A stretch of DNA of 64,000 bases from contig CM030862.1 of assembly GCA_018105865.1 (NCBI GenBank), positions 893,601 to 957,600 of the forward strand, given 5' to 3'. A program made the position numbers and the translations under genes. Under the pieces are notes generated by a model. It searched no databases. It had not been told where the DNA came from and saw only the letters and a list, made by a program, of their open reading frames with translations. Source of the stretch: Metaphire vulgaris. Taxonomy: Eukaryota; Annelida; Clitellata; Crassiclitellata; Megascolecidae. This document shows positions 1 through 30,371 of the stretch, in pieces; within the stretch, counting starts at the first letter, position 1, and every line of letters begins with the position of its first letter.

Positions 1-88
1 CTGTTGACTGTACAGCGCTTTTGGTTTTGGCCGATGGCCATGTTACGGCGCTTCACAAATCGTCGAATAATAATAATAATAATAATTG
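1..88 (+). mobile_element. L2-like LINE 3' tail
   Basis: Non-coding 3' end with the CTGTACAGCGC...TGTTACGGCGCTT block and an (AAT)n tail. The same block ends the better preserved copy at 1140-1870. Confidence 0.6.
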
Positions 89-119
89 GGCAAAGTGGAG
101 AAAAGCCAGTATCTTTCAC

Positions 120-849
120 AAAAATCTTTGGAGACATTGTCTGAAAGAGGTGTTTGCGCATCAGGAACTGTGAGACACAACAGAATTGGTGATGCAAAAC
201 AACATCTCGTACCATCAAGCACAATGAAGACAAAGTCTGCCAGATGAAGCTTTGAATACTGTTGCAATAAAAAAGTTTTTGTCACAAAATTACTTGGTAA
301 TGCTGTGGTAAATGTTTCAAGCACCTGTCATACCCATAAGCCTGTCCTCTCTGTAAAACGCCACGTCAAAGGCAGCCCATAAGTTGCTGTCAACACAGCC
401 ACATGTAGAGAGGCGATACAATGAAGGTGTGGAAGGCGTCGACTTTATGTACCGACTGCTTGCAGCCTACAGACCAACCATTCAGGGAAAGAAGTGGTGG
501 CGACCACTGGTTCTGAATGTAGTCAATGTGTATGTTGTGGCAGCATGGAGATTGCACTGCAGTGTTGCAGGACTGAAGCTTGATCATTTGACCTTTCTTC
601 ATGAAATTGCACTGTGTTTGCTGAAGACCGAACTTGGTGAGCCAAGGCGCTAGGTTGGTGGAGGTCCATGTCCTGGCCTACCGGATAGTTTACGTTTTGA
701 TGGAGTTGGGCATCACAGAATGAGTTGTTCTCAGAGCGTTATGGCATGTATCAAGGAAATACATGTACGAAAAGTGTGCTAAATGTGATCCTCGTCTGCA
801 CTGTGATAAAGGAACAGTGTGCTTTGAAATTTATCACTCACGTCCTTGA
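120..849 (+). pseudogene. piggyBac-like transposase fossil (C-terminal half)
   Basis: Degenerate but recognisable in order: KSLETLSERGVCASGTVRHN then RIGDAK; STCHTHKPVLSVKRHVKG; ERRYNEGVEGVDFMYRLLAA then YRPTIQGKKWW; LNVVNVYVVAAWRLH; and a Cys-rich end CAKCDPRLHCDKGTVCFEIY. This is the end of the DDD catalytic region plus the C-terminal zinc-binding domain of piggyBac-family transposases. Internal stops (near 220, 371 and 652) and frame changes (near 395 and 770) make it inactive. It directly follows an L2-type (AAT)n tail. Confidence 0.82.
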
Positions 850-1139
850 TTTACAATCAGTGCGTTAGACTGTACACTTGATGCACAATTGCTGAACGTG
901 TTTTAGAGTAATTTCTGTTCTTTTTATGCAGAAAGTTGCATCTACAGGCTGCCTTAAAATATTACGAGCCATAAGACTTGATTACATGTACAGCGATTGA
1001 CATCATTGTTTGATATAATACAATAAATAATGGCATGTTCCCATATGGGAACATTGCACTCATCCGGCAACGTTCCCATATGGGAACATGCCCATATTTG
1101 GTCTGATAATCAATTATGAACAAATATACTTCAATTACA

Positions 1140-1870
1140 TTCGTCGCCCCCAGTAGACAACTGCGTCTACTTGGGGTTCTTCTCGATGAGACACTTACGT
1201 TCGGCGGACATTTGGACAACACCATCCGGTCCTGTTACCATCACCTGCGCCGGATAAGAGGGTCGTCGCTACTTGCCTACTTTCGGCAGCGATAGACTTG
1301 GTTCGCGCGCACTAGTCGCCTCTCGGGTGGATTATTGTAACAGTGTGCTGTTTGGACTACCGGTCGGTCAACTTAATCGATTGCAGTCGGTCCTGAATGT
1401 CTCGGCCGCCTGGTGTTCGGTGCTAGATGGAGCGGCCATGTAACGCCATTCCTTAGAGATCGGTTGCACTGGTTGCGGGTCCCTGAGCGTGTGGAGTTCA
1501 AGCGCCACTGGCTCACGTTCCGTGCGCTGAATGACCCCTACTGCCCTGCGTATCTGTCGGAACTAATCACCCGATCGACGACAGTACCACGTCGCTCCCT
1601 TCTCCGTTCCGGCGCCAGCAATCATCTCGTCGTCCCCCCTCCGCTCAAGACAGCGGGGCTAGGAGACAGGTCCTTTCGTCGTGGAAACCCGGCGTCGTGG
1701 AACCTGCTCCCGATGGCTGTGACAACCGAGACCTCTCCGGATCGGTTCCTACAACATCTCAAGACGCATTTGTTTAATGTTTCGTTCCCTGTACAGCGCC
1801 TTTGACTTTAGTCACTTAGCTATGTTACTGCGCTTAAGAAATTGTCAAGATTAATAATAATAATAATAAT
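1140..1870 (+). mobile_element. L2/CR1-like LINE, reverse transcriptase C-terminus and 3' end
   Basis: Encodes NLGVLLDETLTFGGHL, then after a frame change LVRALVASRVDYCNSVLFGL, then RLHWLRVPERVEFKRHWLTF and PASWNLLPMAV...FLQHLKTHLFNVSF. These are the post-RT blocks typical of the L2 clade. Ends in a GCGC-containing 3' UTR and (AAT)n. Truncated at the 5' end and frameshifted, so inactive. Confidence 0.82.
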
Positions 1871-2552
1871 ACATGCTCAAATGGACACCCATGTCACATA
1901 AAAATTGATTGTAAGGTTTTTTGTTTAAAAAAACTTTTGCCAAAAAAAAGGTTAAAGCAATTGTAACTGGAGCTTTTCTTGGCCACCATATCTAACTTGT
2001 ATTTACTAACCATGAACATTAATTTCACAGATAATTACATTTAGGTGTATCTATAATTGCATTGATAGTAAAACAAAACCAGTGCACTGTTAATAATAAC
2101 AGCAAAAATTCATAAAAGTTTTAAATAATTTGTCAATTTAAAAATTAATAATTTTTACAACCCTCAGACTACATTTTGGAGGTCCCATAATTGTGCAACC
2201 CAGCAAACAGTCATTTTGGCTACAAACCAGCTTTTCACAAAAAATCAAAATACTTCCGGTTTTTATTACCAAACTATTCAAAATCATAAAAATATCAATA
2301 AGAAACAGGTTCATCATCATTTTTTTAAAACACAATTCTGAAAAAAGTGAACTCAACTCAAGTTTAAACTTTCTTCAAATGTTAAACAAAGTATCCCTAG
2401 TTTAACAAATATTCTTCACCAAATCAGTCAAACCATCAAAACAATTAAGAAATTAAATTAAACTCAAAATGTCTATAATCTAAAAAGATATCTCTCATAG
2501 TAACAAGAAAATGCAAAATTGATTAGACATATTAACGTCATAAAGTTACAAA
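1871..2552. other. AT-rich DNA, nothing recognised
   Basis: About 680 bp of AT-rich sequence between the L2 copy and a SINE. I see no coding exon, RNA gene or terminal repeats; this is where a further minus-strand exon after 2749 would be expected, but I could not find one. Confidence 0.5.
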
Positions 2553-2735
2553 TGGTGGAATAGTGGCGGGATTCTTGCCTGCAACTAGAGGGTAGTGGGT
2601 TCGAATCTGACTCAATAGTCACTGAGTGAGCAACCTTGGGCATGTTGTGCACTCCTGATTGCCTTGACACTTATGATTCTTCACTTTGAGAAAGACTTAA
2701 AGTGCATTAACAACCATATAATAATAACTTGCAAT
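2553..2735 (+). mobile_element. tRNA-derived SINE
   Basis: tRNA-like head: GGTGGAATAGTGGCGGGA (A-box region) and GTGGGTTCGAATCTGA (B box), followed by a SINE body and an ATAATAATAA tail. Lies just beyond the last minus-strand exon at 2749. Confidence 0.6.
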
Positions 2736-2748
2736 CTGAGATACTTAC

Positions 2749-4752
2749 TAGTAGAATTCAGACAAACAGCGGATGTCTTCTTAAGGAGCTCACTTGCATA
2801 CTTTTCAGCAACACCAGCAGCAAGGTTACTGGCCTTTGCTTCAACTGCAACACATATATGTTAGATGCAGTATTAGGAAACAAATTCAATCAAGATTGCA
2901 AAGATTCAATCAAGATTCTAAACAGATATAAATCATTATACATTTATAGCAGGGTTCTTAACCACGGGTACTCGTACCCCTTGGGGGTACTTGAAGGACA
3001 TTGTGGGGGTACTCAATAATTCGGAAATAAGGTCAGTTTAAGTTAGACTTTTACTACGATTTACCCTGTATAATATACAAGTACTGTAGAAATTTTTGTA
3101 CTAAATTAGAAATTCTAAAGAAAAATCCCACTTTCTAGTATGTGCACATGGGTGTTTGTTGCAGTTTATAATTATTTTCAATATATTACAGAGCACAAAC
3201 TTTTGTCCTAGGATAAGCTACACTGGGGTACTTCATTCTCTTATACTTGTTTCAGGGGTACGAGATCGTAAAAAGGTTAAGAACCTCTGAAATAAATTTT
3301 ATAGGAAAATAAAAATCATATACAGTGAAATGGCCAGATAACAATAACCACCGAGTCAATGAGAGGCAATAAACACAACTATATTTAAGTATTTAGCCTT
3401 TTAAATGTTCATAAATAATGGAAACGCAATACCTGGTTGTTTGCTTGGAGAGGCATTTGAAGATGGCTTAGCCAAGGTCACAGTGGAGCGTGCTGCTTTA
3501 GCCGGAAGTTTTAATGCAGGCTGCTTCTGACTCATACTCTAATAGACTCTTCCAATATTATGAAACATTTACAACTACAACAACACAACAACAGGTAGTC
3601 AGTCAGACATCACCTAAAAAATGTTTCATCATGCACTGTAACTTAATCTGTGCTACAGAGCAACATTATTTCTCAAATGTGTTCACGAGTTCTAAATACA
3701 GAACAGGTCTTAACATTCTGTTTCTGTGCTTTAGTCTCTACCTTGAAACAAAAGCAGGTAACTGCTTCCATTGTCTATAAAAAATACTGTATATCTTTCT
3801 GTACTGTCTGTCTGCAATAGAATAATTGAAAAACCTGATACACAATCACAAATATAATTATCTACACAAAGAAAATGCATTCACATTTTTAGTAATTAAT
3901 TCAAATACTGTTACATGTGCGTATTGATAAATCAGCTGAAACACTAAAAGTTGCTGACAATACAGATTCATTTTTTGTTCATAAAGTTCACTTAGCAACA
4001 CTTTGACAACATGGAATGAGGGAAAATGTAAAAATAGGTCCCGATCAAGTTATTTAGTATGAACTGGATAAGGCAAGACACTTGGTTAATGAATTTTTTG
4101 GGAATAGAGTCACATTCAGAGCATTTGCCTAAACTGCAGTCTTTTTGAAAGCCTTAACCCTTAAACCACTGGAACGAAGTATACTCGGTTACACTGCATA
4201 TAGTTATAAAGTATCTGGAGGTTTCAGGGTTAAGAAACTGCAGAATATCGTGCAGATTTTTCAACTGAAATTTCTGTTCATTTTATATTGATTAAAGTTT
4301 TGCTCTGCACAATGCTTTAAACTTCAGCAGTCTGTTTCTCTGAGCAAGGAGCAAAAACACTAACCTAAAGCCTTTTGAAAAACAACTGTGAAATTTGCAG
4401 TCACCTAAATAAAGGTTATGGCTAATCAATAAATTTGTGATATACTACTCCACCATTATTAAGAAATATGCAAAGTTCTATGTTTCTGTGCTATTTGCCC
4501 CTGTACACAGGTTTAATTGCAACACGTATCACAACACAATCAAAAGTGCCACCTCCAAGAGACTACTTTGCACACTCATTGGCAAGTTACAGACCTATGC
4601 ATACAATTCTGCAGAACATAATATGTTTGTCTGGCAGTTGCAGATGCAGACAAGTTGCACGGTTCTGCACATTTTTATATACTTGCAAAAACAAATACTA
4701 AATGTCACTTAGATAAAAATTAAATGATGAAGACCTGAGATGATAGCAATAG

Positions 4753-4821
<69 letters not shown>

Positions 4822-5110
4822 GAGACTAAGATCTAGTTAAATGCAACATTAATGAGCAAATGTCATCAGCAAAACTTCATAGCATGACTAAAGTAAGCCT
4901 CCATCAAATCCCGAGGATTATTCAGCTTCCATCAAATGCAGCCAAAAAATGTCACTGCTACCCTATAACTCCTACTTCAGTTTTCCACAATCATCAAAGA
5001 ACTGGCAATTTCTGGAAGAGATAAGAATTCAGTGTCACAATTACATCATGCACAACAAGACAGCTTACCTTTAAATATTCAAAGAATTGACCTATAAGTG
5101 GGGCTGATAC
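2749..5110 (-). CDS. Three phase-compatible exons downstream of GIGYF; product unrecognised
   Basis: Exons 5069-5110 (VSAPLIGQFFEYLK), 3433-3538 (SMSQKQPALKLPAKAARSTV, then a Ser/Pro/Lys-rich stretch) and 2749-2844 (VEAKASNLAAGVAEKYASEL, then LKKTSAVCLNST). All have good acceptors and donors and join in one frame. The first is open only in phase 0, the phase in which GIGYF exon 24 exits. They could be a divergent GIGYF tail or a separate minus-strand gene that continues beyond the last donor at 2749; I saw no further exon. The sequence does not resemble the usual GIGYF C-terminus (a Lys-rich run then DPSLLGF). A 340-bp repeat sits between the second and third exon. Confidence 0.5.
2950..3289. 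mobile_element. hAT-like non-autonomous element with TIRs
   Basis: Begins CAGGGTTCTTAACC and ends with its near-perfect complement GGTTAAGAACCTCTG. The interior has repeated GGGGGTAC blocks. No exact 8-bp duplication is visible at the edges, so the ends may have decayed. Confidence 0.6.
4154..4233. mobile_element. TTAA-bounded 80-bp mini-element, copy 1
   Basis: TTAACCCTTAAACC at one end and GGTTTCAGGGTTAA at the other; the outer TTAA on each side fits a piggyBac-type target duplication. In the intron between exons 3433 and 5069. Confidence 0.6.
4754..4822. repeat. (AAT)n microsatellite
   Basis: About 23 uninterrupted AAT units in an intron. No LINE block was recognised beside it. Confidence 0.9.
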
Positions 5111-7813
5111 CTGCACACAAAGCACCAGCATAACATCAATATGGCCCACATGTCTCACAGCCAGGAGCCCTTCAGTCTTAAGCTAGGGCCCTACTCTACT
5201 CAGCCTCAAATTAGCAGTGAAATTATCCGCTCCTAACAGTGTTCCAACGGCTGCTGGGCAGCTACTGAAAACCAACGTATTATTCATACGACTTTTAAAG
5301 ACAGCTTGCTCTTAAAGACAGCTTGCTCGTTAGATCATTGGATGGAGGAGGTCGATTGGACCAATCTTGTGTTACTCGTGCTGTTACCGCAACCGACGGC
5401 AGAGTGCCATTCATGTTGAACTGTAGAGTGAGGGCAAGCTAATTGCCCATCTGCTGAGACCATGCATGGTGTAGTTTACCACGAGGTCTTTTCCAGCCCA
5501 TAACGCAAGACATCGTGACGTCGAACTCAGTATCAGACTGTTTGAAGACAGCCTCCAAGTGATTCTGTAGCACTATTCTTTAGAAATAAATTACCGCTGG
5601 TCCCGCGCTTCAGTGTAAGGCAAAAGCAATGCACCCACCTACTACGACTGATTTAAACGACAGTCGCATAATGCAAATGTCAAACCATACACAAACGTGC
5701 AAAAATCTGTAACTGTGATGCCTATCAAATTAAATTAGAGCATCTGGACTATCATCCGTCAACCCGGGTTCGATCCCCATGCAACTGCACGCGGATCAAA
5801 CCCGAGATGATGGTTGATAGCTCTGATGCTCAACTTTTTCACCGCTGCGGAGTGGCCTTTAATATTGTTTGCGAATCGATTTCGGCTGTTGACTAGTGCA
5901 TTAATATTAAGCGCTAGATAAATGGAAGATTTAGATTTAGTCCAACAGTGCACAACCGAAATTCAGATTCTAGTCAAAACACTACGTCTATGCCACAAAA
6001 TTATTCCTGAATACTTACACAGAAAATACTTATATTCTATTTTTGATCAATTAATTAAATAAACTATGCGGCAATAATTTTCTCTTTAAAATTAACTACG
6101 AAGTTATCGGAGAAATCCACGCTCTGAACGTCATAGACTCATAGTTTAAACAGACTTATATAGCGCCTTTATTTTATATTCTGTTCGCATTTTGACATCT
6201 TGGTCATGCCATAATTGAATGGATTTTTAATTGCGTGCCAGATTAAAGCAAATAATATTTAATAACGCCGTATTAAAATGAGTATATTTTAGCGAAATTA
6301 AATCAAGGCGTTTCACTTGACACCGTGCGCAAAATCTGCAAATATAAAAAGTAAATAAGTAAAATCATGCAAATCTTAATAGTTTGGAGTCTTTGTGAGC
6401 AGCGCGGTTCCTGTTTCTTTATAGGCATTTAATCAGAAAGGTGACAAGTGACAAATTACAATGGTCAGCTTAGTTATGGTTCAGCGATTCTTAAAAAGCC
6501 ATGGCAGATTATTGCAGTGTTCATTTGCAATAAAGATATAAATACTGATTAGAAATCAGGATGTTAAGGATCAACTTCTTGGCAAAATATATTCTGGAAG
6601 GCTCTCTGAGTTGACTGAATGAAATCAACGAGTTTCTCTGTTGATACTTATTAGCATTACTGTGAAAGCCAAACTGTCAAAGGAAATTCCTGCCCCAAAG
6701 ATCAATATCCAAAACACAGTCTAAAGCTTGCAATCATAAACTGAAGCAGCATTTGACCTGCTTATGATTTTAGTACCAAAGTTTGGGTGGGCACAACCCA
6801 CCCAAACAGTTAGCTGAAAATTTTAGCCTGGCAATGGAGATCCAATAAAGAATACTCAAAAAAACCAGCCACGGTCATAGCTGCCACTGTTTTCAACAAG
6901 TGAAACAATGATCACACTATATACTGTAGTGAGCAGTAAAGGTATGGAAATGAATAACAGCCAAAGCAATGCCAACTACGGTTAAACTACCAACTACTAA
7001 TAATGCAAATTGCATTTGACCTTCCTCCATCACTCCATCTAGGCATCTTTCTCATCCCATCTAGGTGGTTCACTTCCCTAGCAAAACAATCAGGTTCTAT
7101 TGTGACCATAGTTCCTGTAACAAGACAAAACTGTCACAACTGTACTGCCTGATATTGCATACGACCAGGAACGCAATATCATTCAATAATAATTAACGAC
7201 AGTATCCAACATAATTTTATTTCTGCAGCTTTTATATTTCCACAGATTCCTGTGTTGCAACAAGACCTCTAACAAGAAGTCACGCAACTAAGTACTGTAC
7301 GCAAGTATGCTGCCTTAAAGTAGTCAAACAGGGTTTAAAATATCAAGTTTATCCAAAATCAATTACAGAAACGGCCATGAATTTCATAAATCAAATGCAA
7401 AAAGCACAATTAGAAAATAAACACAAAACCAAAATAAGACTTAAATAATAAGAGAATTTCTCAACATAATAACAAACACAAGCTCCCACAATCGAGGGGT
7501 TCAAGCCTAAACTGTCACAAAATAACTTCACTTTATATTTAAACGAGATGTTGTCAAAATCCCTTAATCAACATTAAGCATCTGTGCAACTTATTCTAAT
7601 CTGGCTTCAGACTCATTTTATCAGAGGTCCTGGTAAATATGACAGAACACCAGTCTACAGTTCACAGTCAAACACCAGCCAATATAACCAGTGTTGTTTA
7701 TCACAGATCTCAAGTAATCCAGTAACTGTCCACCAAAACTGGTTCAGTCGTCAGATTTCACAAAATCTATAACAAATACATCAAACTCGCGTAATTTTTA
7801 ACTGTTAACAAAA

Positions 7814-7849
<36 letters not shown>

Positions 7850-8264
7850 TTCCTAAATTAGGTCCATTCTAGCAAACCTCTAACAATGTGGATGATTCCT
7901 GTTTCATTGTGCATGTGAACTATTCTTAGACTCTGCTAAAAATAGAATCGTGCTACATAACTGCACACTGTAGATCTTAGCCTGTACACAATGAAACCCT
8001 GCTTGTTCTAAATTCAGATCTAAATTAAACTGCTGCCCATGACTGACTGAATCTAAACCATCAAATACAATTTTAAAATCATTCACGGTTCAAATAATAA
8101 AAACAGTAATGTCTTTATACATGAACACTGTCATGAATTCTCACCCCAAAGTGTGGCATTTACGTTAATCACCATTGGCTGCCACTGGACAAGTATTGCA
8201 TCAAAATAGTCTAAAAACATAAAAACAATTAATCTGAAACGCTGCAACTGTAGTCAATCCATTG
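5111..8264. other. Long gap between GIGYF exon 24 and the downstream exons
   Basis: About 3.1 kb. I see a long imperfect hairpin (5738-5831), a perfect 11-bp-arm palindrome (6781-6807), a 17-bp tandem duplication near 5296-5331 and an (AAT)n run (7816-7849). No convincing exon was found on either strand. It is either a long intron or the 3' flank of GIGYF plus the start of another gene. Confidence 0.5.
5738..5831. repeat. Imperfect inverted repeat with tRNA B-box-like arm
   Basis: Two arms of about 39 nt, starting GAGCATC and ending GATGCTC, flank a short loop. The arm contains GGTTCGATCC, a pol III B-box match. Possibly two SINE heads in inverted orientation. Confidence 0.55.
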
Positions 8265-8484
8265 CAGTGGCGGCTCTAGGATTTGGCAAGTGGGGGGCCG
8301 TTGGGGTGGCAACTTCTAATCATGGGGGCCAACCATTTGTTGTTTAATGTATGTAGCATTAAGTATAGGGTCCCAACTGGGAGCCACTGGGGGGCCAGGC
8401 ACTCAATATGGGGGGCACGGGCCCCTGATCCCCGATGGGGGGATCAGGGGCCCGTGCGATCCCCCCCCGATGGAGCCGCCACTG
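8265..8484. mobile_element. hAT-like MITE, 220 bp, exact 8-bp TSD
   Basis: Starts CAGTGGCGGCTC and ends GAGCCGCCACTG. It is flanked by ATCCATTG at 8257-8264 and 8485-8492. G-rich interior. A diverged second copy is split by another element near 59.5-59.9 kb. Confidence 0.88.
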
Positions 8485-8646
8485 ATCCATTGTAATTAAT
8501 GTTAAATAAAACATTCAATAAAAACGGGTCTCAAACCATGCATCAAACTGATGGAAGCGACAGAAAATACAAAATGCAAGCCTGGCAGAAGTAAAAAGCA
8601 ACCGATATTCGATGACAGCTAATACATTATAATACTAGCGCCTGAC

Positions 8647-26652
<18,006 letters not shown>

Positions 26653-27942
26653 TTTCCTGGGAATATGAAAATGCAGACCCTGACGTCCAATTCCGTTACA
26701 TCTCAGACCAAAATTTCAACTAAGTTGCAAAGAAAAATATTGTTCATATAAATTATGCAGCAAAGGAAAGGCTGCCCATTTCAGCCAATGCCATGAAAAC
26801 CAAAGGTGATAATTCCTAAGTTTCACTTTCAACCTATGGAGAAACTTCTTGCCATTACTTTCCATAAAAAACAAATAAATTTAAAACTGGCTTAAGATTA
26901 ACCTAAATCCATGACATCAAACTATACTTTAAAAAGTCTTCTAAAACAATTGCACAAACTCAAAGTCTGCAACTTATGACCTTTTATCAAAATGCAAGAA
27001 AGGAAAACGTATCTGACATTTATTTGACATGTTACACTTTTCATTTACCAATGATCTGGAGATGACAATGACTTATAACACAGTTAATTTAGCACCATAA
27101 TTTATTCAATGGGACAGAATTAAATACCTATAAACAAAACTTAAGATTACTGGTAATATGAATTTGAAATATATTTTGTCATGACACCCAACAGAAAGTA
27201 GGCAGACAGCCTTTGGAGTCAGATACAGTTCATGACCATGTATAAATTCACATGTTACACAGTACAAATATGTGGCAAACAGCACCCACCTAGTCCATCC
27301 CACAGAAGTAAAACAATTAATTCACTGGCTATGCTTAGACAGGACCAGCCATTCGTAGGGTAATGACTTCCAAGAAGCTACAAAGTCTATTAGACAACAG
27401 GCCTTGATTTTTCAAAAGCCAGGGCTGCTGTGTAATTACTACTGTTGCATAATTACGTAAAAATGCTTACAGCTGTAAGTTCAACTTCCACTATATATCA
27501 TGAGATCCTGAGAAAAATCTGCAATAAAAAATTTACATGCATTAACATGTGCCGACATCACCCAATAAAAAAATATAACTTCAATATTTATCAAAAGATT
27601 ACATGTTTTCCAATGCCCCCACCCCCGTTGGCTTCAGAGTAGCCACACACCCATTGATCTCAATTATTCACTTTTTACACTATCTCTTTGGGATCACTTC
27701 CACATGAACATCGTGTGGCCTACCACCTTTATGCTGATGGCCCATATTCTCATCTCTTTTGATTACTCCTCCTTGAACTCAACCCTTAATAGTTTAACCA
27801 CCGCCTTCACAGAGGCTTGGGAGCTCTGTATAGGCTTCAAAATTCATCAAAACCAGATTCCTGCTGTCAGCACACAACAGTTCAGCTGAAAAAATAGAAT
27901 CTCTGAAATCACAAAATCAAATCTACAGAAACTAAACTGAGT

Positions 27943-27986
27943 ACATTATTATTATTATTATTATTAATTATTATTAATTATTATTA

Positions 27987-28032
<46 letters not shown>

Positions 28033-28115
28033 TATGCAAGACAATTTCTTAAGCGCAGTAAACATGACAGTCTAGGCAAAGTCAAGAGCGCTTTACAAAA
28101 ACGAGCTGTTAAACA
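27943..28115 (-). mobile_element. (TTA)n array and L2-like 3' tail
   Basis: A TTA array to about 28030, then ACAATTTCTTAAGCGCAGTA...AAAGTCAAGAGCGCTTTACA, the reverse complement of the L2 tail. GIGYF 5' intron. Confidence 0.65.
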
Positions 28116-29035
28116 AATGCATCTTCAACTGTTCCCAATTCATGTCAAAACTCCCAGGATTGAAACTGTAAGCCCAGTTAGACAGTCCTTAGTTAGGCTT
28201 CCTATCAAACAGCAAATTAATAACGCAATGTCTTTTTAGTCAATAAAATCATGCTATACAATGAATCCTGTTACCTTAAGACAAAGCTTATCCCCTCACA
28301 TACTAGTTACTTGACTGGATATACAGAAGAACTTTCATAACCCTTCCAGGTTGGCTTAAGTCCATTTCTGCTGGGATTTGGTTTGCAGTGGGCTGATGCC
28401 CTATGCATGATAGTGGTGCAATAGAAGTTGATTGACTACTTGAACTATATAAAAACGCTCTGAAATCCAGAACATGAGTTCGTATCCTACATTGAGCACG
28501 TTTATTACTGAGCTATAAACAGGTAAAACTATAACTTAGAATAAACTCTATTGTACACCAACAAAAATTCAACTCTTTCCACGGCCATGTTACGGATAGA
28601 ATGCTCTGAAAAACATTCAACTGCATGAAAGAAACAAATACCTGCCAAACACACAACAAAATGTAAAAACATATATAGAGCGCTACAAAAAGCTCAAACT
28701 ATAAATAATGAATAAACCACATTGTACACCCAAATAAATCAGCTCACAAATCAAATGCCATTATAGAATTATCTCCAAAACGTTGAACCACATAAAACAC
28801 TGCTTACCTTGCAAAAATACGACAAAATGTAGAAAACATATAACGACTTTACAGTTATCGAAACACCTGCTGTTGACGTACACAACGATATCAGTCTTAT
28901 AATTTACCCGTATATTCGAACTAAAACATAATAATACAAGACTACTGGCCAATTGTTTGATTAACTACCATCACAGTTACAGTTTCAAATCGAAAAGTTT
29001 AATTCATCATTTGCCAAAAAAATCTCATCAAATTC

Positions 29036-29070
29036 ACAACATGGCGACTTGTTTGACCACGTGATTCACT
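29036..29070 (-). promoter_or_regulatory. Probable GIGYF promoter patch (YY1-like site and E-box)
   Basis: AACATGGCGAC (29039-29049), similar to the YY1/ATGGCG element often found at metazoan start sites, is followed by CCACGTGA (29057-29064), the reverse complement of the octamer in the facing promoter. The GIGYF ATG is 2.4 kb away behind a likely 5'UTR acceptor near 26658. Exact start site and first exon not determined. Confidence 0.4.
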
Positions 29071-29214
29071 TCTAACGGATTCCCGGATTTTCAGTGCGTT
29101 TTTCTTATATCTGAAACAATTTAACAAGAATAATAGTAAATTAATATTAAAATAATAGCAATAATATTTAGAAATTTAACAAATTCACACGGATCTGTCC
29201 TGTGTAAACTGCGA

Positions 29215-29580
29215 AAACACTTAACGCCTCAGTCTCTGGATCTACACCGCTCTTTCTCAAATGCCGCACCAGAACTTTGAAACTCAATCCCAGCTTTCCT
29301 CCTCAGCCTACGACTTGGTCAGACTGACTCAGGCACGTTCTGAAGTTTCACTTCTTCTAATTTTCTCATTACCTCCTCAAGTCTTTAGGTCTAAACTTCA
29401 TATCTTCCTGTCCCAAAAGTGATTTCCTCCGTAGCTGTAACAACCTCATGACCTTTGCCTGATCGACAATTCACCTTGCATGCCAAGAAAGATTAGGTGC
29501 ATAAGATTAAGCAGCTGCTGCACTACTACACAGATGAAAATTGCTATATAAACGAGATTTTCCTTACTTACTTAGGTAAT
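29215..29580 (+). mobile_element. L2/CR1-like LINE 3' fragment between the two promoters
   Basis: Degenerate SFSNAAPEL-NSIPAF reading, then a long 3' UTR ending in GAAAATTGCTATATAAACGA. It occupies most of the DNA between the facing promoter patches at 29.05 and 29.66 kb. Confidence 0.5.
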
Positions 29581-29639
29581 GTGACAAATTGACAATTATG
29601 ATGACGCTATAGGCATTTATTTAAGCGCATGCGCAACAT

Positions 29640-29766
29640 GAAGTTTCGGGTTTTATCACGTGGACTTCCGGTGTCTGTCTTTCGAGCGATTGTAAACAAC
29701 TAATAGAAAGAGTGAGAGTGAGATAATGTTATTTTTATGAGGGAAGTATTCGCTTTTGTTTGCTTA
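29640..29766 (+). promoter_or_regulatory. Probable promoter and 5' non-coding exon of the DCUN1D gene
   Basis: Contains the E-box octamer TCACGTGG (29656-29663) directly abutting a consensus ETS site ACTTCCGG (29664-29671). About 100 nt later there is a strong donor, TTAG|GTGAGT, after 29766. The first coding exon begins after an acceptor at 31939, so splicing 29766 to 31940 would give a short leader. Inference from motifs and splice signals; no transcript evidence. Confidence 0.55.
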
Positions 29767-30045
29767 GGTGAGTTGTCAGCGAAGTAATTTTAACGTCCTA
29801 AAAATTGTTTAGATTTTTATTTTTGCTTTACTGAACAGGCCAGCACGATTATTAAAGACCTGATTGATGGTGGATTCGAGCTGCCGGCATCCCACTGCTT
29901 TAAGGATGTTACCCACTGGTTGGACGGAAATTCATTCCACCGGGTTCTGGTCGACCGTAAAGTCCATAGTTAAAGTGTCCCGGCTATTCGAACGCACTGA
30001 ACCGGCTCACTAAAAAAGCTTCTAAAGCGCCATTAACTAGAGGCA
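29767..30045. other. Start of DCUN1D 5' intron, unidentified sequence
   Basis: Contains an acceptor-like AG at about 29839 followed by a 43-codon open stretch (STIIKDLIDGGFELPASHCF and on to a stop). I could not assign it to a gene or element; it could be an alternative 5' exon or a transposon fragment. Confidence 0.3.
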
Positions 30046-30084
<39 letters not shown>

Positions 30085-30150
30085 AAATGTCAATTTGTAT
30101 AGCGCTATGTGCCTGGCGAAGGCCATAGTCAAGAGCGCTCTACAGAAGCC
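30046..30150 (-). mobile_element. (TTA)n and L2-like 3' tail
   Basis: A TTA array, then TGTATAGCGCTATGTGCCTG...CATAGTCAAGAGCGCTCTAC, the minus-strand L2 tail. Confidence 0.6.
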
Positions 30151-30371
30151 TCCAGTAGGAAGTGCTGAAAAGATGATTTTAACCTTTCTCGACCTTTGGT
30201 CGGGAGGAAGGTCGAGAAAGGTTCATGGCTTCATTCATCGCTTCTCGACCAATGAATGCAATGAAACATCTCTATTCAAGTTCCATTTTTGATCACGATT
30301 TACAGAAGTTTGAACTTTAATGGATTATGCCACAAAGTTTCAAACTGCATTATGCTAGGCTGATTAGTTAG

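Noticed and set aside
3400..3538. MSQKQ... as the start of an independent protein
   Set aside because: The ATG is immediately preceded by an in-frame acceptor (AG|AGT ATG) and the upstream exon joins in phase; an internal Met is more likely.
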